A stretch of 39,747 nucleotides of DNA from Xinfangfangia pollutisoli (GCF_020179405.1 NZ_JAICBZ010000036.1:1-39747); one strand, 5' to 3'; shown: positions 1-8,685, counted from the first letter of the stretch. Notes: a model not told the origin generated them from the letters alone. A program made the numbers and translations.

Positions 1-18
1 CCCGTCCCGACGCACCGG

Positions 19-960
19 CTAGCCTGCCGTATTGCCGGCGTCAGGGTCTTCGGCGCGCGCTTCGGCCCGGCGTTCGGCCCGCCGCTCGGCGCCCGGCAGC
101 CGCAGCCGCAGCCGCTTGATCCGCCGCGCATCGGCATCGACGATCTCGATCTCGGCGCCGCTTTCGTGGAACACCACCTCGCCCCGCGCGGGCACGCGGC
201 CGGTGCGCAGGAAGACCAGCCCGCCCAGCGTGTCGATTTCCTCGTCTTCCTCGCCGGTGCGCAGCCGCAGGCCGATTGCCTGTTCCAGCTCTTCCAGCGG
301 CGCGCGCGACTGCGCAAGGATCACCCCGGGCTGCTCTTCTTTCCAGAGCGCTCCCTCATCCTCGTCATGTTCGTCCTCGATGGCGCCGATGACGGTTTCG
401 ATCAGGTCCTCGATCGTCACCAGACCGTCGACCCCGCCATATTCGTCAATGACCAGCGCCATATGCACGCGTTCCTTCTGCATCTTCTGCAGCAGAACGC
501 CGGTCGGCATCGAGGGGGGCGCATACAGGATCGGGCGCAAGAGCCGCTTCAGGCTGAACCGGCCCGAGGCGCCGAAGCCATGGGTCAGCGCCAGATCCTT
601 CAGCAGCACAAGCCCCTGCGGATGGTCCAGCGTGCCCTTGTAGACCGGCACGCGCGAAAACCCGTGTTCGCGGAACACCTCGACCAACTCGTCCTTGCCG
701 ATATCCATCGGCACGGCGACGATTTCGGTCTTGGGGACGGCCACGTCATCGACGCGCAGCCGCCGCAGCGCGGCAAGGCCGGGCGCTGGCTGGGGCACGG
801 GCGCGGCGGGCGCATCGCCGCCGGCGCCATCGTCGCCCGAAGGGGTGAATGCGGACAGAAGCCGCCCGAAGAACCCGCGTCCGGCGGGTTCCGTAGACCC
901 GTCTTCCGGCTCGGCCGATGCGGATTGCATCCCGGCCGGATTGTCGTTGCTACTGCCCAT
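19..960 (-). CDS. corC: CorC/TlyC-type CBS-domain protein
   Basis: Predicted 313-aa cytosolic CBS-pair protein of the CorC (YbeX) class, a family linked to divalent-cation homeostasis and tolerance. Two CBS motifs can be read, about residues 75-125 (ending QGLVLLKDLA) and 140-200 (with DEYGGVDGLVTIEDLIE). They are followed by an acidic linker (EDEHDEDEGA) and a C-terminal CorC/HlyC domain, about 210-290. There is no N-terminal DUF21 membrane domain, as in E. coli CorC. The N-terminal 65 residues are low-complexity Gly/Ala/Pro. It lies 41 nt after ybeY on the same strand, matching the ybeZ-ybeY-ybeX-lnt order of many proteobacteria, so lnt is expected beyond the left edge. The family is certain; the exact transport role is not. 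Confidence 0.92.
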   Translation of the reverse strand: MGSSNDNPAGMQSASAEPEDGSTEPAGRGFFGRLLSAFTPSGDDGAGGDAPAAPVPQPAPGLAALRRLRVDDVAVPKTEIVAVPMDIGKDELVEVFREHGFSRVPVYKGTLDHPQGLVLLKDLALTHGFGASGRFSLKRLLRPILYAPPSMPTGVLLQKMQKERVHMALVIDEYGGVDGLVTIEDLIETVIGAIEDEHDEDEGALWKEEQPGVILAQSRAPLEELEQAIGLRLRTGEEDEEIDTLGGLVFLRTGRVPARGEVVFHESGAEIEIVDADARRIKRLRLRLPGAERRAERRAEARAEDPDAGNTAG

Positions 961-1001
961 TGATCCTTTGCCCTGAAACCCCCCGTCCTGCGAGGGCGCG
1001 T

Positions 1002-1505
1002 CTAATATGGGTCAGAAAGCCCGAGTGTGGCAAGTATCGCAACTTCATGACCTTCCATCAGCGCGGCATCTGCCTCGGTCTCATGGTCATAGCCCAGAAG
1101 ATGCAAGGTTCCGTGAACGATCAGATGGGTCACATGATCGCTGAGCGGCTTGCCCTGTTCGGCGGCTTCGCGTTCGCAGGTCTCCCAGGCGATGGCGATA
1201 TCGCCCAGACCGTCGATCTCGCCCCCGGGCGCGGGATCGGGCCGTTCGGGCGCGGCGCCGGGGGTTTCCGGCGACAGATCCCAGGCCGGCCAGGACAGGA
1301 CATTGGTGGGCTTGGGCTTGCCGCGGAAATCCGCGTTCAGCACCGCGATGCGCGCATCGTCGCAGCCCAGAAGCGCGATCTGGAAGGCCTCGGGCACCAC
1401 GCCCAGATGCAGCAGCGCCGCCCGCGCCGCCGATTCGGCCAGGGGTTCAAGCCCGAAGGCCGCCCAGCGGTCGTCTTCGATCACGCAATCAACCAGCGGT
1501 TCCAT
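1002..1505 (-). CDS. ybeY: Endoribonuclease YbeY, rRNA maturation factor
   Basis: A 167-aa zinc-dependent endoribonuclease used in 16S rRNA 3'-end maturation and late 30S quality control. The UPF0054 metal site HGTLHLLGYDH is present near residues 130-140, within the family pattern H-x3-H-x5-H, and is followed by an acidic stretch ending in ALMEGHE. The central DFRGKPKPTNVLSWPA is the usual substrate-facing block. Length is typical for alphaproteobacteria (about 160-170 aa). It sits between phoH and corC, the conserved partner arrangement. It is separated from the upstream phoH by 145 nt that hold a copy of the dispersed repeat described at 1556-1609, so it may have its own promoter or depend on read-through. 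Confidence 0.96.
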   Translation of the reverse strand: MEPLVDCVIEDDRWAAFGLEPLAESAARAALLHLGVVPEAFQIALLGCDDARIAVLNADFRGKPKPTNVLSWPAWDLSPETPGAAPERPDPAPGGEIDGLGDIAIAWETCEREAAEQGKPLSDHVTHLIVHGTLHLLGYDHETEADAALMEGHEVAILATLGLSDPY

Positions 1506-1555
1506 GACCGGCCCCTAGCGCGCGCCCTGACCCGGCGCAAGAGCAAGCGGAAAGG

Positions 1556-1609
1556 CCGGGGGTTTCACACCCCCGGACCCCCGTGGGATATTTTTGCAGA
1601 GAGGAAGGC
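1556..1609. repeat. Composite intergenic repeat, copy 1
   Basis: A GC hairpin, CCGGGGG at 1556-1562 paired with CCCCCGG at 1570-1576, is followed by ACCCCCGT and then the 25-nt box 1585-1609, which starts GGGATATTT and ends GAGAGGAAGGC. The same box recurs at 10147-10171 (inverted), 29761-29785, 29807-29831 (inverted) and 33163-33187, each time beside a similar GC hairpin. This copy lies just beyond the 3' end of phoH (stop at 1651) and before ybeY. On the transcribed minus strand the order is box, then hairpin. Confidence 0.85.
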
Positions 1610-1650
1610 GGCTTTGGCCGTTTCCGTCCTGCTTTGGCGTGCCGCCGCGA

Positions 1651-2658
1651 TCAGACCTGCGCCTCGTCCCGGTCATAGGCCTCGATGATGCGGGCGACCA
1701 GCGGGTGGCGGACCACATCCTTGGCGGTGAAGTAGTTGAAGGTCACGCCCTTGACGCCCTTGAGGATGCGCTCGGCCTCGGCCAGGCCCGAGGCGGTGCC
1801 GCGCGGCAGGTCGATCTGGGTGCGGTCGCCGGTGATCACCATGCGCGAGCCTTCGCCCAGGCGGGTGAGGAACATCTTCATCTGCATCGAGGTGGCATTC
1901 TGCGCCTCGTCCAGCACCACGAAGGCGTTCGACAGGGTGCGGCCGCGCATGAAGGCCAGGGGGGCGATCTCGATCCGCTTTTCCTGGATCAGCTTTTCCA
2001 CCTGCTTGGCCGGCAGGAAGTCGTTCAGCGCGTCGTAAAGCGGCTGCATGTAGGGATCGACCTTTTCCTTCATGTCGCCGGGCAGGAAGCCCAGACGCTC
2101 GCCCGCCTCGACCGCGGGGCGCGAGAGGACGATCTTTTCCACCGCGCCGGCCAGGAACATGGTCACGCCCACCGCGACGGCAAGATAGGTCTTGCCGGTG
2201 CCGGCCGGGCCGATGCCGAAGCCCAGTTCGTTCTGGAACAGGTTGGCGACATAGGCCTTCTGCGCCTCGGTCCGCGGTTCGATCGGCTTCTTGCGGGTGC
2301 GCAGCTCCATCCCCGGGTTGAACAGTTCGATCTGTTCGCCCTCGGCCGCGGGGCTGACCGGGCGGCCCATGCGCAGCGCCCCATCGACATCACCTGCCGC
2401 CACGTTGCGGCCTCCTTCCAGTTTCGCGTAAAGCGAGCGCAGCACGGCGGCCGCCTGATCCCTGCCCGATTTCTCGCCGATCACCGCCAGCCGGTTGCCC
2501 CGGCGCAGGATATGGACCCCAAGCTGATGCTCGATCTGGGCGAGGTTGCGGTCAAATTCGCCGCACAGCTCGATCAGAAGCCGGTTGTCGGGAAATTCGA
2601 GGATGGTCTCGATCATATCCTCGGGCTTGGTCGGGGGGGTCAGCGCGCTGATGCCCAA
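1651..2658 (-). CDS. phoH: PhoH-like ATPase (YbeZ type)
   Basis: A 335-aa PhoH/YbeZ-family P-loop ATPase, a partner of YbeY in RNA metabolism. The Walker A motif GPAGTGKTYLA and a Walker B-like VVLDEAQN are clear. An N-terminal KH-like region (about residues 15-95, with LGVHILRRGNRLAVIGE) precedes the ATPase core. The start is taken as TTG at 2658 (LGISALTPP), because AGGAG lies at 2666-2670 about 7 nt upstream. The longer frame to 2721 crosses a probable promoter and is an unlikely N-terminus. An ATG at MIETILEF is a weaker alternative. The gene is set off from the upstream lipoprotein by a strong terminator at 2802-2835, so it probably starts a phoH-ybeY-corC transcript. Confidence 0.93.
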   Translation of the reverse strand: MGISALTPPTKPEDMIETILEFPDNRLLIELCGEFDRNLAQIEHQLGVHILRRGNRLAVIGEKSGRDQAAAVLRSLYAKLEGGRNVAAGDVDGALRMGRPVSPAAEGEQIELFNPGMELRTRKKPIEPRTEAQKAYVANLFQNELGFGIGPAGTGKTYLAVAVGVTMFLAGAVEKIVLSRPAVEAGERLGFLPGDMKEKVDPYMQPLYDALNDFLPAKQVEKLIQEKRIEIAPLAFMRGRTLSNAFVVLDEAQNATSMQMKMFLTRLGEGSRMVITGDRTQIDLPRGTASGLAEAERILKGVKGVTFNYFTAKDVVRHPLVARIIEAYDRDEAQV

Positions 2659-2684
2659 GCAGGGTCTCCTTCTTCGACAGGGCC

Positions 2685-2713
2685 TATATGGGATGGTGCG
2701 ACCGGGGCCGCAA
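2685..2713 (-). promoter_or_regulatory. Candidate sigma70-type promoter of phoH
   Basis: On the minus strand, TTGCGG (2713-2708) and CATATA (2690-2685, continuing AGG) are spaced 17 nt apart, 27 nt upstream of the proposed TTG start. The only transcript arriving from upstream is stopped by the terminator at 2802-2835, so a promoter is needed here. This assignment rests on motif match alone. Confidence 0.4.
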
Positions 2714-2801
2714 TCTGGCAAGGCAAAACATTTCGCACACCATATCTTGCGCGCGGATATGCAGGGCCTGTGACACTTTCCGCCCGATCGGCGGGCAAAC
2801 G

Positions 2802-2835
2802 AAAAAGGGCCGCGGCATCTGCCGCGGCCCTTTTT
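2802..2835. terminator. Strong bidirectional-looking intrinsic terminator
   Basis: A perfect 15-bp stem, 2802-2816 against 2821-2835, with a 4-nt ATCT loop. The stem starts with A5 and ends with T5, so a U-tract would form in either direction. It lies 22 nt after the stop of the small lipoprotein gene on the minus strand and most likely ends the OmpA-like/lipoprotein transcript. Confidence 0.9.
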
Positions 2836-2857
2836 CCGTCTTTGCCCCGCGGGGCCG

Positions 2858-3232
2858 TCACTTCTTGACGACCACCGTCTTGCGGCCGGGGCCGGGCACG
2901 TAATCGCGCAGCCCCGCGCCCGAGGTCTGGTAGTTCTTCACCACCGTGCCGGGCGGATACAGGTTGTTGCAGACCGGCAGGCCTGAGACCGGGTCATAGC
3001 GCGGGCTGGAATAGCCCTCGACCCCGTCATCCATGATCCAGACCTGGCAGCCGTCGGGATCATAGGCGATGGCGGCCTGGCCGTTGATCAGGCCGGTCTG
3101 GTCGACGCTGCCCTTGTCCTTGCCGGTGGCGATCACCGTGTTCGGATCGCCGTTATAGGCGGTCAGCCCGTCGGTGACGCAGCCCGACAGTGCCAGCGTG
3201 CCCAGAAGAAGTGCCGCGAATTTCATGGTCAT
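2858..3232 (-). CDS. Small lipoprotein sharing a block with the upstream OmpA-like protein
   Basis: A 124-aa predicted lipoprotein. The N-terminus has a hydrophobic stretch and lipobox ending LALSGC, so Cys18 would be lipidated. Residues about 55-95 carry the pattern DGC-x2-W-x2-D-x-G-x-EGY-x2-PR-x2-P-x-SG-x-PVC (from PDGCQVWIMDDG to GLPVCNN). The same pattern occurs in the OmpA-like protein 11 nt upstream. The rest shows no known fold, and the C-terminus ends basic (GPGRKTVVVKK). It is almost certainly co-transcribed with the OmpA-like gene and followed by a terminator. Function is unknown. Envelope location and a role beside the OmpA-like partner are inferred from the lipobox and context. 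Confidence 0.85.
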   Translation of the reverse strand: MTMKFAALLLGTLALSGCVTDGLTAYNGDPNTVIATGKDKGSVDQTGLINGQAAIAYDPDGCQVWIMDDGVEGYSSPRYDPVSGLPVCNNLYPPGTVVKNYQTSGAGLRDYVPGPGRKTVVVKK

Positions 3233-3243
3233 GGCCTTCCCCC

Positions 3244-3813
3244 TTACCAGCGGTAGCAGACAACTTCGACACGGCGGTTCTTCGCCATGCCGGCGGCCGT
3301 GCCATTCGACGCGATCGGCTGGCGTTCGCCATAGCCCAATTCGCGCTCGACCGAGGCGCCGACCGAGCGGGCCACTTCGGCCACCGCATGGGCGCGGCGC
3401 TTGGACAGGCCCATGTTGTATTCATCCGAGGCGCGGCTGTCGGTATGGCCGTAGATCGCATAGCCGAAGGCGCCCGACTCGGAGAAGAACCGCCGCAGGC
3501 GTTCGCGGCCCGAGGCGGTCAGCTTGGCGCTGTCGGTGGCGAAAAGCGTGTCGGTGTTTTCCACCAGACAGGTGTTCTTCTTCAGGCAGACCGGCTTGCC
3601 GGTCTGCGGATTGCGGCGGGGGACCATATAGCCTTCCAGCCCGCCATCCGCCCACCAATGCATGCAGCCGTCGTCATCGACCCACATGCCCCATTCGATC
3701 TGGCCCGTGACCTGAGGCGCGCCCTGCGCCAGGGCGGCACCGCCCGTCACAACACCGGCCGCAAGTGCGGCCCCTCCCAAAAACACCCGCATGGCGCGTG
3801 AAATCCGGTTCAC
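3244..3813 (-). CDS. OmpA-family peptidoglycan-binding protein with novel N-terminal block
   Basis: An exported protein of 189 aa from a GTG start at 3813, which has AAGGGGG 8 nt upstream. An upstream extension to 3897 lacks signal-peptide character. The signal peptide runs MRVFLGGAALAAG...ALAQG. Next comes a Cys-containing block (DDDGCMHWWADGGLEGY...TGKPVC) shared with the adjacent lipoprotein. The C-terminal half is an OmpA_C-like domain: FATDSAKLTASGRERL, then YGHTDSRASDEYNMGLSKRR, then GYGERQPIASN and KNRRVEV. This is the diaminopimelate-binding OmpA motif set. It has no visible beta-barrel, so it is probably periplasmic or peptidoglycan-anchored rather than a porin. It forms a two-gene unit with the lipoprotein. 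Confidence 0.88.
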   Translation of the reverse strand: MNRISRAMRVFLGGAALAAGVVTGGAALAQGAPQVTGQIEWGMWVDDDGCMHWWADGGLEGYMVPRRNPQTGKPVCLKKNTCLVENTDTLFATDSAKLTASGRERLRRFFSESGAFGYAIYGHTDSRASDEYNMGLSKRRAHAVAEVARSVGASVERELGYGERQPIASNGTAAGMAKNRRVEVVCYRW

Positions 3814-4021
3814 AGCCAGAGCCCCCTTCACCGAAATCTGTGACAGCTGCGCGAAGGATTGCCGACCAACCCCTGTGAAGTAAAGCGGATTCGGCAAGAA
3901 ATGGCCCGGATTGGGGCATTTATGTGGCGGTTCGTTCCTTCTTAACCACCATATCCTGTGGATGGCCGGCGATTGTCGCAGCTGTGGAAACCTGAAGCGG
4001 CGCGATCTGCCTGCCGTTGCG

Positions 4022-5344
4022 TCAGTCGGGAATCCGGTCGGCGGCCAAAGAGTTAGGCGCCGAAGCTGAGACGCGGGCCCGGACCAGATCTCCGACCTGG
4101 CCGGTAGGGTCCTGCACGAAGACTGCCATCAGATGCTGCGACTTGCCGACCATCTGTCCGGGCAGGCGGCCGGGCTTTTCATACAGCACCTGCACCTCGC
4201 GCCCGACCATGGCGGCCTGGGCGGCGTGCTGCTGGTCCAGGATTAGCGCCTGCAGGGCCTGCAGACGGGAATCGGCAATCTCGGCCGCGACGGGCGGCTT
4301 TTCCGCGGCGGGCGTGCCGGGACGGGCCGAATATTTGAACGAGAAGGCCGCGCCGTAATGCACCGCGCGGATCAGCGCCATTGTCGCTTCGAAATCGGCA
4401 TCGGTTTCGCCGGGGAAACCCACGATGAAATCCGAAGTCAGCAGCATATCGGGCCGGGCCGCGCGAATGCGCGCGACCAGATCCAGATAGTGCGCCGCGG
4501 TATGTTTGCGATTCATCGCCTTCAGAATGCGGTCGCTGCCCGATTGCACCGGCAAATGCAGATAGGGCATCAATTGCGGCACTTCGGCATGGGCGGAAAT
4601 CAGATCCTCGGCCATGTCATTGGGGTGGCTGGTCGTATAGCGGATCCGGTCCAGCCCCGGGATCGCCGCCAATTCGCGCACCAGATGTCCAAGGCCCCAG
4701 ACCCCGCCCGCCGGGCTTTCGCCATGCCAGGCGTTGACGTTCTGCCCCAGAAGCGTGATCTCGCGCACCCCGCGGCTGACCAGATCGCGCGCCTCGGCCA
4801 GAAGGCGCGCGGCGGGGCGGCTGACTTCGGCGCCGCGGGTATAGGGCACGACGCAGAAGGCGCAGAACTTGTCGCAGCCTTCCTGCACGGTCAGGAAGGC
4901 AGTCGGGCCGCGGCGGCCCTTGCGGGCGGGCAGATGGTCGAACTTGTCCTCGGCCGGGAAATCGGTGTCGACGCTTTGGCCGGGCAGGCGCAGCATCTCG
5001 GGCAGGCGGTGATAGGCCTGCGGGCCGACGACCAGATCGACCAGCGGCATGCGGCGCAGGATCTCGGCGCCCTCGGCCTGGGCCACGCAGCCGGCGACGC
5101 CGATCTTCAGCCCGGGCTTTTCCGCCTTCAGCGGCTTCAGCCGGCCCAGATCGGAATACAGCTTCTCGCTGGCCTTTTCGCGGATATGGCAGGTGTTCAG
5201 CAGCACCATGTCGGCGTCTTCGATGACATCGGTCGGAACATAGCCCTCGGCGCCCAGCGCCTCGGCCATGCGTTCGCTGTCATAGACGTTCATCTGGCAG
5301 CCGTAGGTCTTGACGAACAGCTTCTTCGCTTGGGGTCCGGACAT
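4022..5344 (-). CDS. miaB: tRNA-2-methylthio-N6-dimethylallyladenosine synthase MiaB
   Basis: A 440-aa radical-SAM methylthiotransferase that converts i6A37 of tRNAs reading UNN codons to ms2i6A37. The N-terminal UPF0004 domain has [17 protein letters not shown] and two more cluster cysteines ([22 protein letters not shown]). The radical-SAM motif CDKFCAFC is followed by VVPYTRG, and a C-terminal TRAM domain covers about 375-440. The ATG at 5344 is chosen because AGGAGG lies at 5352-5357. The frame can be extended 17 codons, but those codons are GC-rich and lack homology signals. It is first in the minus-strand block. In relatives miaB often sits close to phoH-ybeY; here the OmpA-like pair intervenes. 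Confidence 0.96.
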   Translation of the reverse strand: MSGPQAKKLFVKTYGCQMNVYDSERMAEALGAEGYVPTDVIEDADMVLLNTCHIREKASEKLYSDLGRLKPLKAEKPGLKIGVAGCVAQAEGAEILRRMPLVDLVVGPQAYHRLPEMLRLPGQSVDTDFPAEDKFDHLPARKGRRGPTAFLTVQEGCDKFCAFCVVPYTRGAEVSRPAARLLAEARDLVSRGVREITLLGQNVNAWHGESPAGGVWGLGHLVRELAAIPGLDRIRYTTSHPNDMAEDLISAHAEVPQLMPYLHLPVQSGSDRILKAMNRKHTAAHYLDLVARIRAARPDMLLTSDFIVGFPGETDADFEATMALIRAVHYGAAFSFKYSARPGTPAAEKPPVAAEIADSRLQALQALILDQQHAAQAAMVGREVQVLYEKPGRLPGQMVGKSQHLMAVFVQDPTGQVGDLVRARVSASAPNSLAADRIPD

Positions 5345-5520
5345 GGGCGCGCCTCCTGAAGGGGGCCTTTTACACAGAGCCCGGGCGCGGGGCAACGGCG
5401 GGCGGTGCGGCGGGGCAGGGTGGCTGGGCGGTGCGGCGGGCCCCCTTGCCTTACCGCTGGATTTGACCGACTCTTCGCGCCGCGGCCCAAGGGGCCAGGG
5501 CAGGCCGATCAGGGGCGGAC

Positions 5521-6393
5521 ATGATCCACAAGGACCTCGACAGTTTCCTTGCCACCTCCAGCACGGCGCTGGCGAAGGGCCCGCTTGCGGTGATCATGGC
5601 CGAGGATGCGGTCGAGCTGGGCTCGACCTTGCGCCACCATCTGGCGGCGGGCTTCCCCGAGATCGTGCTGCTGGCGCCCGAGGGGATCGACCCGCCCGAA
5701 GACATTCTGGACCGGCTGCATCTGGTGCGCCACGATGTCTATGCCGATGCCGCCCTGCCCGAGGCGGTCAGCCGCATCGCCGATGCCGCGCCGGGCTTGT
5801 GGATCTATTACTGCTACAATGCCGAATACCTGTTCTTCCCCTTCTGCGAGAGCCGGGGCATCCGCGATCTGGTGGCCTTCCATGCCGAGGAACGGCGCGA
5901 GGCGATGCTGACCTATGTCATCGACCTTTATGCCGGCGATCTGGACCGCTACGGCAATGCCGTCTCGCTTGAGGATGCCCATCTCGACCGGTCGGGCTAT
6001 TACGCGCTGGCCCGCAAGGACGAGGCCAAGGCCTGGGCGCCCAAGGAGCGGCAGCTGGATTTCTTCGGCGGGCTGCGCTGGCGGTTCGAGGAACATATCC
6101 CCTGGACCAAGCGCAAGATCGACCGGATCTCGATCTTCAAGGCGAAGAAGGGGCTGCGGCTGCGGCCCGATTTCACCTTTGCCGATGAAGAAGAGATGAA
6201 CACCTATGCCTGTCCCTGGCACAACAACCTGACGGCGGCGATCTGTTCCTTCCGCACCGCCAAGGCGCTGCGCAGCAATCCCGGCTCGCGCTTCGACATC
6301 CACAGTTTCCGCTGGCACAATTCGGTGCCCTTCGACTGGCACAGCCAGCAACTGATGGATCTGGGCCTGATGGAGCCCGGGCAATGGTTCTGA
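5521..6393 (+). CDS. Conserved glycosyltransferase-2-like protein
   Basis: A 290-aa cytosolic protein with no signal peptide or membrane segment. The N-terminal part ([19 protein letters not shown] and [11 protein letters not shown]) looks like the Rossmann-like start of a GT-A nucleotide-sugar enzyme. The middle ([33 protein letters not shown]) and the C-terminus ([30 protein letters not shown]) are motif-dense, as in a conserved enzyme family. From memory, close relatives in Rhodobacterales are annotated as glycosyltransferase family 2. No classical DxD is obvious, so activity is unproven. It is monocistronic: a 150-nt gap and opposite strand lie upstream, and a long palindromic repeat lies downstream. 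AGGGGCGGAC precedes the ATG. Confidence 0.7.
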   Translation: MIHKDLDSFLATSSTALAKGPLAVIMAEDAVELGSTLRHHLAAGFPEIVLLAPEGIDPPEDILDRLHLVRHDVYADAALPEAVSRIADAAPGLWIYYCYNAEYLFFPFCESRGIRDLVAFHAEERREAMLTYVIDLYAGDLDRYGNAVSLEDAHLDRSGYYALARKDEAKAWAPKERQLDFFGGLRWRFEEHIPWTKRKIDRISIFKAKKGLRLRPDFTFADEEEMNTYACPWHNNLTAAICSFRTAKALRSNPGSRFDIHSFRWHNSVPFDWHSQQLMDLGLMEPGQWF

Positions 6394-6515
6394 CCGGGGC
6401 GTGCCGGCCAGTGATTTGCCAGTGATTTGCCAGTGATGTGATCGTGCGGCTGCGCCGCAGATGATTTTCTCGCCTCTGGCCTTCGGCCAACCGGCTCGGG
6501 TCTGCGCTCCGCGCG

Positions 6516-6613
6516 GGGATATTTTCGGACAGATGAAATGCCAAAGCGTCTTGGCTGTTTCATCTGTCCGAAAATATCCCGGGGGGAGCCGAAGGCGGGG
6601 GGCAGAGCCCCCC
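6516..6613. repeat. Composite intergenic repeat, copy 2 (paired, variant box)
   Basis: A 23-bp perfect inverted repeat: the left arm at 6516-6538 starts GGGATATTTTCGGACAG and the right arm is at 6558-6580. An inner 5-bp stem (GCCAA 6540-6544 with TTGGC 6551-6555) makes a nearly continuous 65-nt cruciform. It is followed by a GC hairpin, GGGGGGC 6597-6603 against GCCCCCC 6607-6613, then TTT. The box differs from the other copies in its inner half (GGACAGATGAAA instead of GCAGAGAGGAAGG) but has the same GGGATATTTT outer end and the same hairpin neighbour. The 413-nt gap 6394-6806 contains this element and the rpsA promoter; no gene is visible in it. Confidence 0.85.
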
Positions 6614-6651
6614 TTTCGGCGCCTGCCATCCTCGCGCCTGCAGGGTTTTGC

Positions 6652-6680
6652 TTGCCCCGCGGCCCGGATGCGACTATAGG
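6652..6680 (+). promoter_or_regulatory. Candidate rpsA promoter
   Basis: TTGCCC at 6652-6657 and TATAGG at 6675-6680 are separated by 17 nt, 127 nt upstream of the rpsA start. This leaves a leader of about 120 nt, which could host the known autogenous control of S1 synthesis. Motif match only. Confidence 0.5.
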
Positions 6681-6806
6681 CCCGCCATCCCGAAACCGCC
6701 TTCCCCCGACCGGCCCGCCCGGCGGGGCGTTGCGTGTTCGGGGCCAGCCAAAGACCGGCGGAGCCAACCGCATGGCCAGAAAAACCGTAAAAAGGATGAA
6801 ACTCGC

Positions 6807-8486
6807 ATGTGCGCCAAGAACGCAATGGAAGAATTTGAAGCCCTTCTGAAGGAGAGCTTCGAGATCGACACCCCCGAAGAGGGTTCGGTCGTCAAGGGCA
6901 AGGTCATCGCCATCGAGGCGGGCCAGGCCATCATCGACGTCGGCTACAAGATGGAAGGCCGCGTCGACCTGAAGGAATTCGCCAATCCGGGCGAGCAGCC
7001 GAACATCACCGTGGGCGACACCGTCGAGGTCTATCTGGACCGCGTCGAGAACGCCCGTGGCGAAGCGGTCATCTCGCGCGAGAAGGCCCGTCGTGAAGAA
7101 GCCTGGGATCGTCTGGAAAAGGCCTATGCCAGCGAGCAGCGCGTCGATGGCGCGATCTTCGGCCGGGTCAAGGGTGGCTTCACCGTCGATCTGGGCGGCG
7201 CTGTCGCCTTCCTGCCGGGCAGCCAAGTCGATGTGCGCCCCGTGCGCGATGCCGGCCCCCTGATGGGCATGAAGCAGCCCTTCCAGATCCTGAAGATGGA
7301 CCGTCGCCGCGGCAATATCGTCGTGTCGCGCCGCGCCATCCTGGAAGAATCGCGGGCCGAACAGCGCGCCGAAGTCATCGGCAACCTGTCGGAAGGCCAA
7401 GTGGTCGACGGCGTGGTCAAGAACATCACCGAATACGGTGCCTTCGTTGACCTGGGCGGCGTTGACGGCCTGCTGCACGTCACCGACATGGCCTGGCGCC
7501 GCGTCAACCACCCGTCGGAAATCCTGTCGATCGGCGAGACCATCAAGGTTCAGGTCATCAAGATCAACAAGGAAACCCACCGTATCTCGCTGGGCATGAA
7601 GCAGCTGCAGTCGGATCCGTGGGATGCGGTCGAAAAGGCCTATCCGATCGGTTCGGTTCACAAGGGCCGCGTCACCAACATCACCGATTACGGCGCCTTC
7701 GTGGAGCTGGAAGCCGGTGTCGAAGGCCTGGTCCACGTCTCGGAAATGTCCTGGACCAAGAAGAACGTGCATCCCGGCAAGATCGTGTCGACCAGCCAGG
7801 AAGTCGATGTCATGGTCCTGGAAATCGACAGCGCCAAGCGTCGCGTTTCGCTGGGCCTGAAGCAGACCATGCGCAATCCGTGGGAAGTCTTCGCGGAAAC
7901 CCATCCGGTCGGCTCGACCATCGAAGGCGAAGTCAAGAACATCACCGAATTCGGTCTGTTCGTCGGCCTCGACAACGATATCGACGGCATGGTCCACCTG
8001 TCCGACCTGTCCTGGGACAAGCGCGGCGAGGAAGCCATCCAGGAATACCGCAAGGGCGACATCGTCAAGGCGGCGGTCTCGGAAGTCGATATCGACAAGG
8101 AACGCATCTCGCTTTCGATCAAGGCTCTGGGCGAGGATTCGTTCAGCGACGCGGTTGACGGCGTGAAGCGCGGCGCGGTGATCACCGTTCAAGTGACCGC
8201 GATCGAAGATGGCGGGATCGAAGTGGAATATAACGGCGCCAAGTCGTTCATCCGCCGCTCGGACCTGTCGCGCGACCGTGCCGACCAGCGCCCCGAGCGC
8301 TTCTCGGTCGGTGACAAGATCGACGTGCGCGTCGTCAATGTCGACTCGAAGACCCGCAAGCTGGGCCTGTCGATCAAGGCGCGCGAGATCGCCGAAGAAA
8401 AGGAAGCCGTCGAACAGTATGGCTCGTCCGATTCGGGCGCCTCGCTGGGCGACATCCTGGGCGCCGCGCTCAAGGATCGCAGCTAA
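6807..8486 (+). CDS. rpsA: 30S ribosomal protein S1
   Basis: A 559-aa ribosomal protein S1, the mRNA-binding protein of the 30S subunit. Six consecutive S1 (OB-fold) domains can be followed from about residue 25 to 540. The repeats are marked by phrases such as ITEYGAFVDLGGVDGLLHVTDM, split here as ITEYGAFVDLGG and VDGLLHVTDM, then ITDYGAFVELEAGVEGLVHVSE and ITEFGLFVGLDNDIDGMVHL. Domains 1-2 (30S-binding) are more divergent, as usual. The start at 6807 (MCAKNAMEEFEALL) has AAAGGA upstream and gives the standard alphaproteobacterial length. The codon choice is noticeably more biased to C-ending codons, as expected for a highly expressed gene. cmk, a frequent upstream neighbour of rpsA, is not adjacent here. 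Confidence 0.98.
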   Translation: MCAKNAMEEFEALLKESFEIDTPEEGSVVKGKVIAIEAGQAIIDVGYKMEGRVDLKEFANPGEQPNITVGDTVEVYLDRVENARGEAVISREKARREEAWDRLEKAYASEQRVDGAIFGRVKGGFTVDLGGAVAFLPGSQVDVRPVRDAGPLMGMKQPFQILKMDRRRGNIVVSRRAILEESRAEQRAEVIGNLSEGQVVDGVVKNITEYGAFVDLGGVDGLLHVTDMAWRRVNHPSEILSIGETIKVQVIKINKETHRISLGMKQLQSDPWDAVEKAYPIGSVHKGRVTNITDYGAFVELEAGVEGLVHVSEMSWTKKNVHPGKIVSTSQEVDVMVLEIDSAKRRVSLGLKQTMRNPWEVFAETHPVGSTIEGEVKNITEFGLFVGLDNDIDGMVHLSDLSWDKRGEEAIQEYRKGDIVKAAVSEVDIDKERISLSIKALGEDSFSDAVDGVKRGAVITVQVTAIEDGGIEVEYNGAKSFIRRSDLSRDRADQRPERFSVGDKIDVRVVNVDSKTRKLGLSIKAREIAEEKEAVEQYGSSDSGASLGDILGAALKDRS

Positions 8487-8536
8487 GCGGGCAAGTGCCA
8501 CGGCGGCCGATCCGGCAGCCGATCTGCACAAGCTGG

Positions 8537-8567
8537 GGGCCCCGCGGCATGCGGGGCCCTTTGCTTT
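8537..8567 (+). terminator. Intrinsic terminator of rpsA
   Basis: GGGCCCCGC (8537-8545) pairs with GCGGGGCCC (8551-8559) across a 5-nt loop and is followed by TTTGCTTT. It lies 50 nt after the rpsA stop codon. Confidence 0.85.
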
Positions 8568-8592
8568 GGTGCCCTCAACCCCGTGATTTCGT

Positions 8593-8621
8593 TTGTCAGC
8601 GGGAAATTCCTGCCGTTATAG
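8593..8621 (+). promoter_or_regulatory. Candidate ihfB promoter
   Basis: TTGTCA (8593-8598) and TTATAG (8616-8621) have 17-nt spacing, just after the rpsA terminator and 64 nt before the ihfB start. The position between a terminator and the next gene supports it. Confidence 0.55.
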
Positions 8622-8685
8622 TCCGGGAACAAAAGCATCGTGGCGGCCGCCGGTCCTGGGGCCGAACCACAGGGGGGACGAAGGG

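Noticed and set aside
3814-3897. N-terminal extension of the OmpA-like protein to 3897
   Set aside because: The extra residues would precede a complete signal peptide, and the GTG at 3813 has a good ribosome site.
6204-8531. A 775-codon open frame antisense to rpsA
   Set aside because: It is a shadow of the highly biased rpsA codons. The translation repeats with the S1 domains of the real gene.
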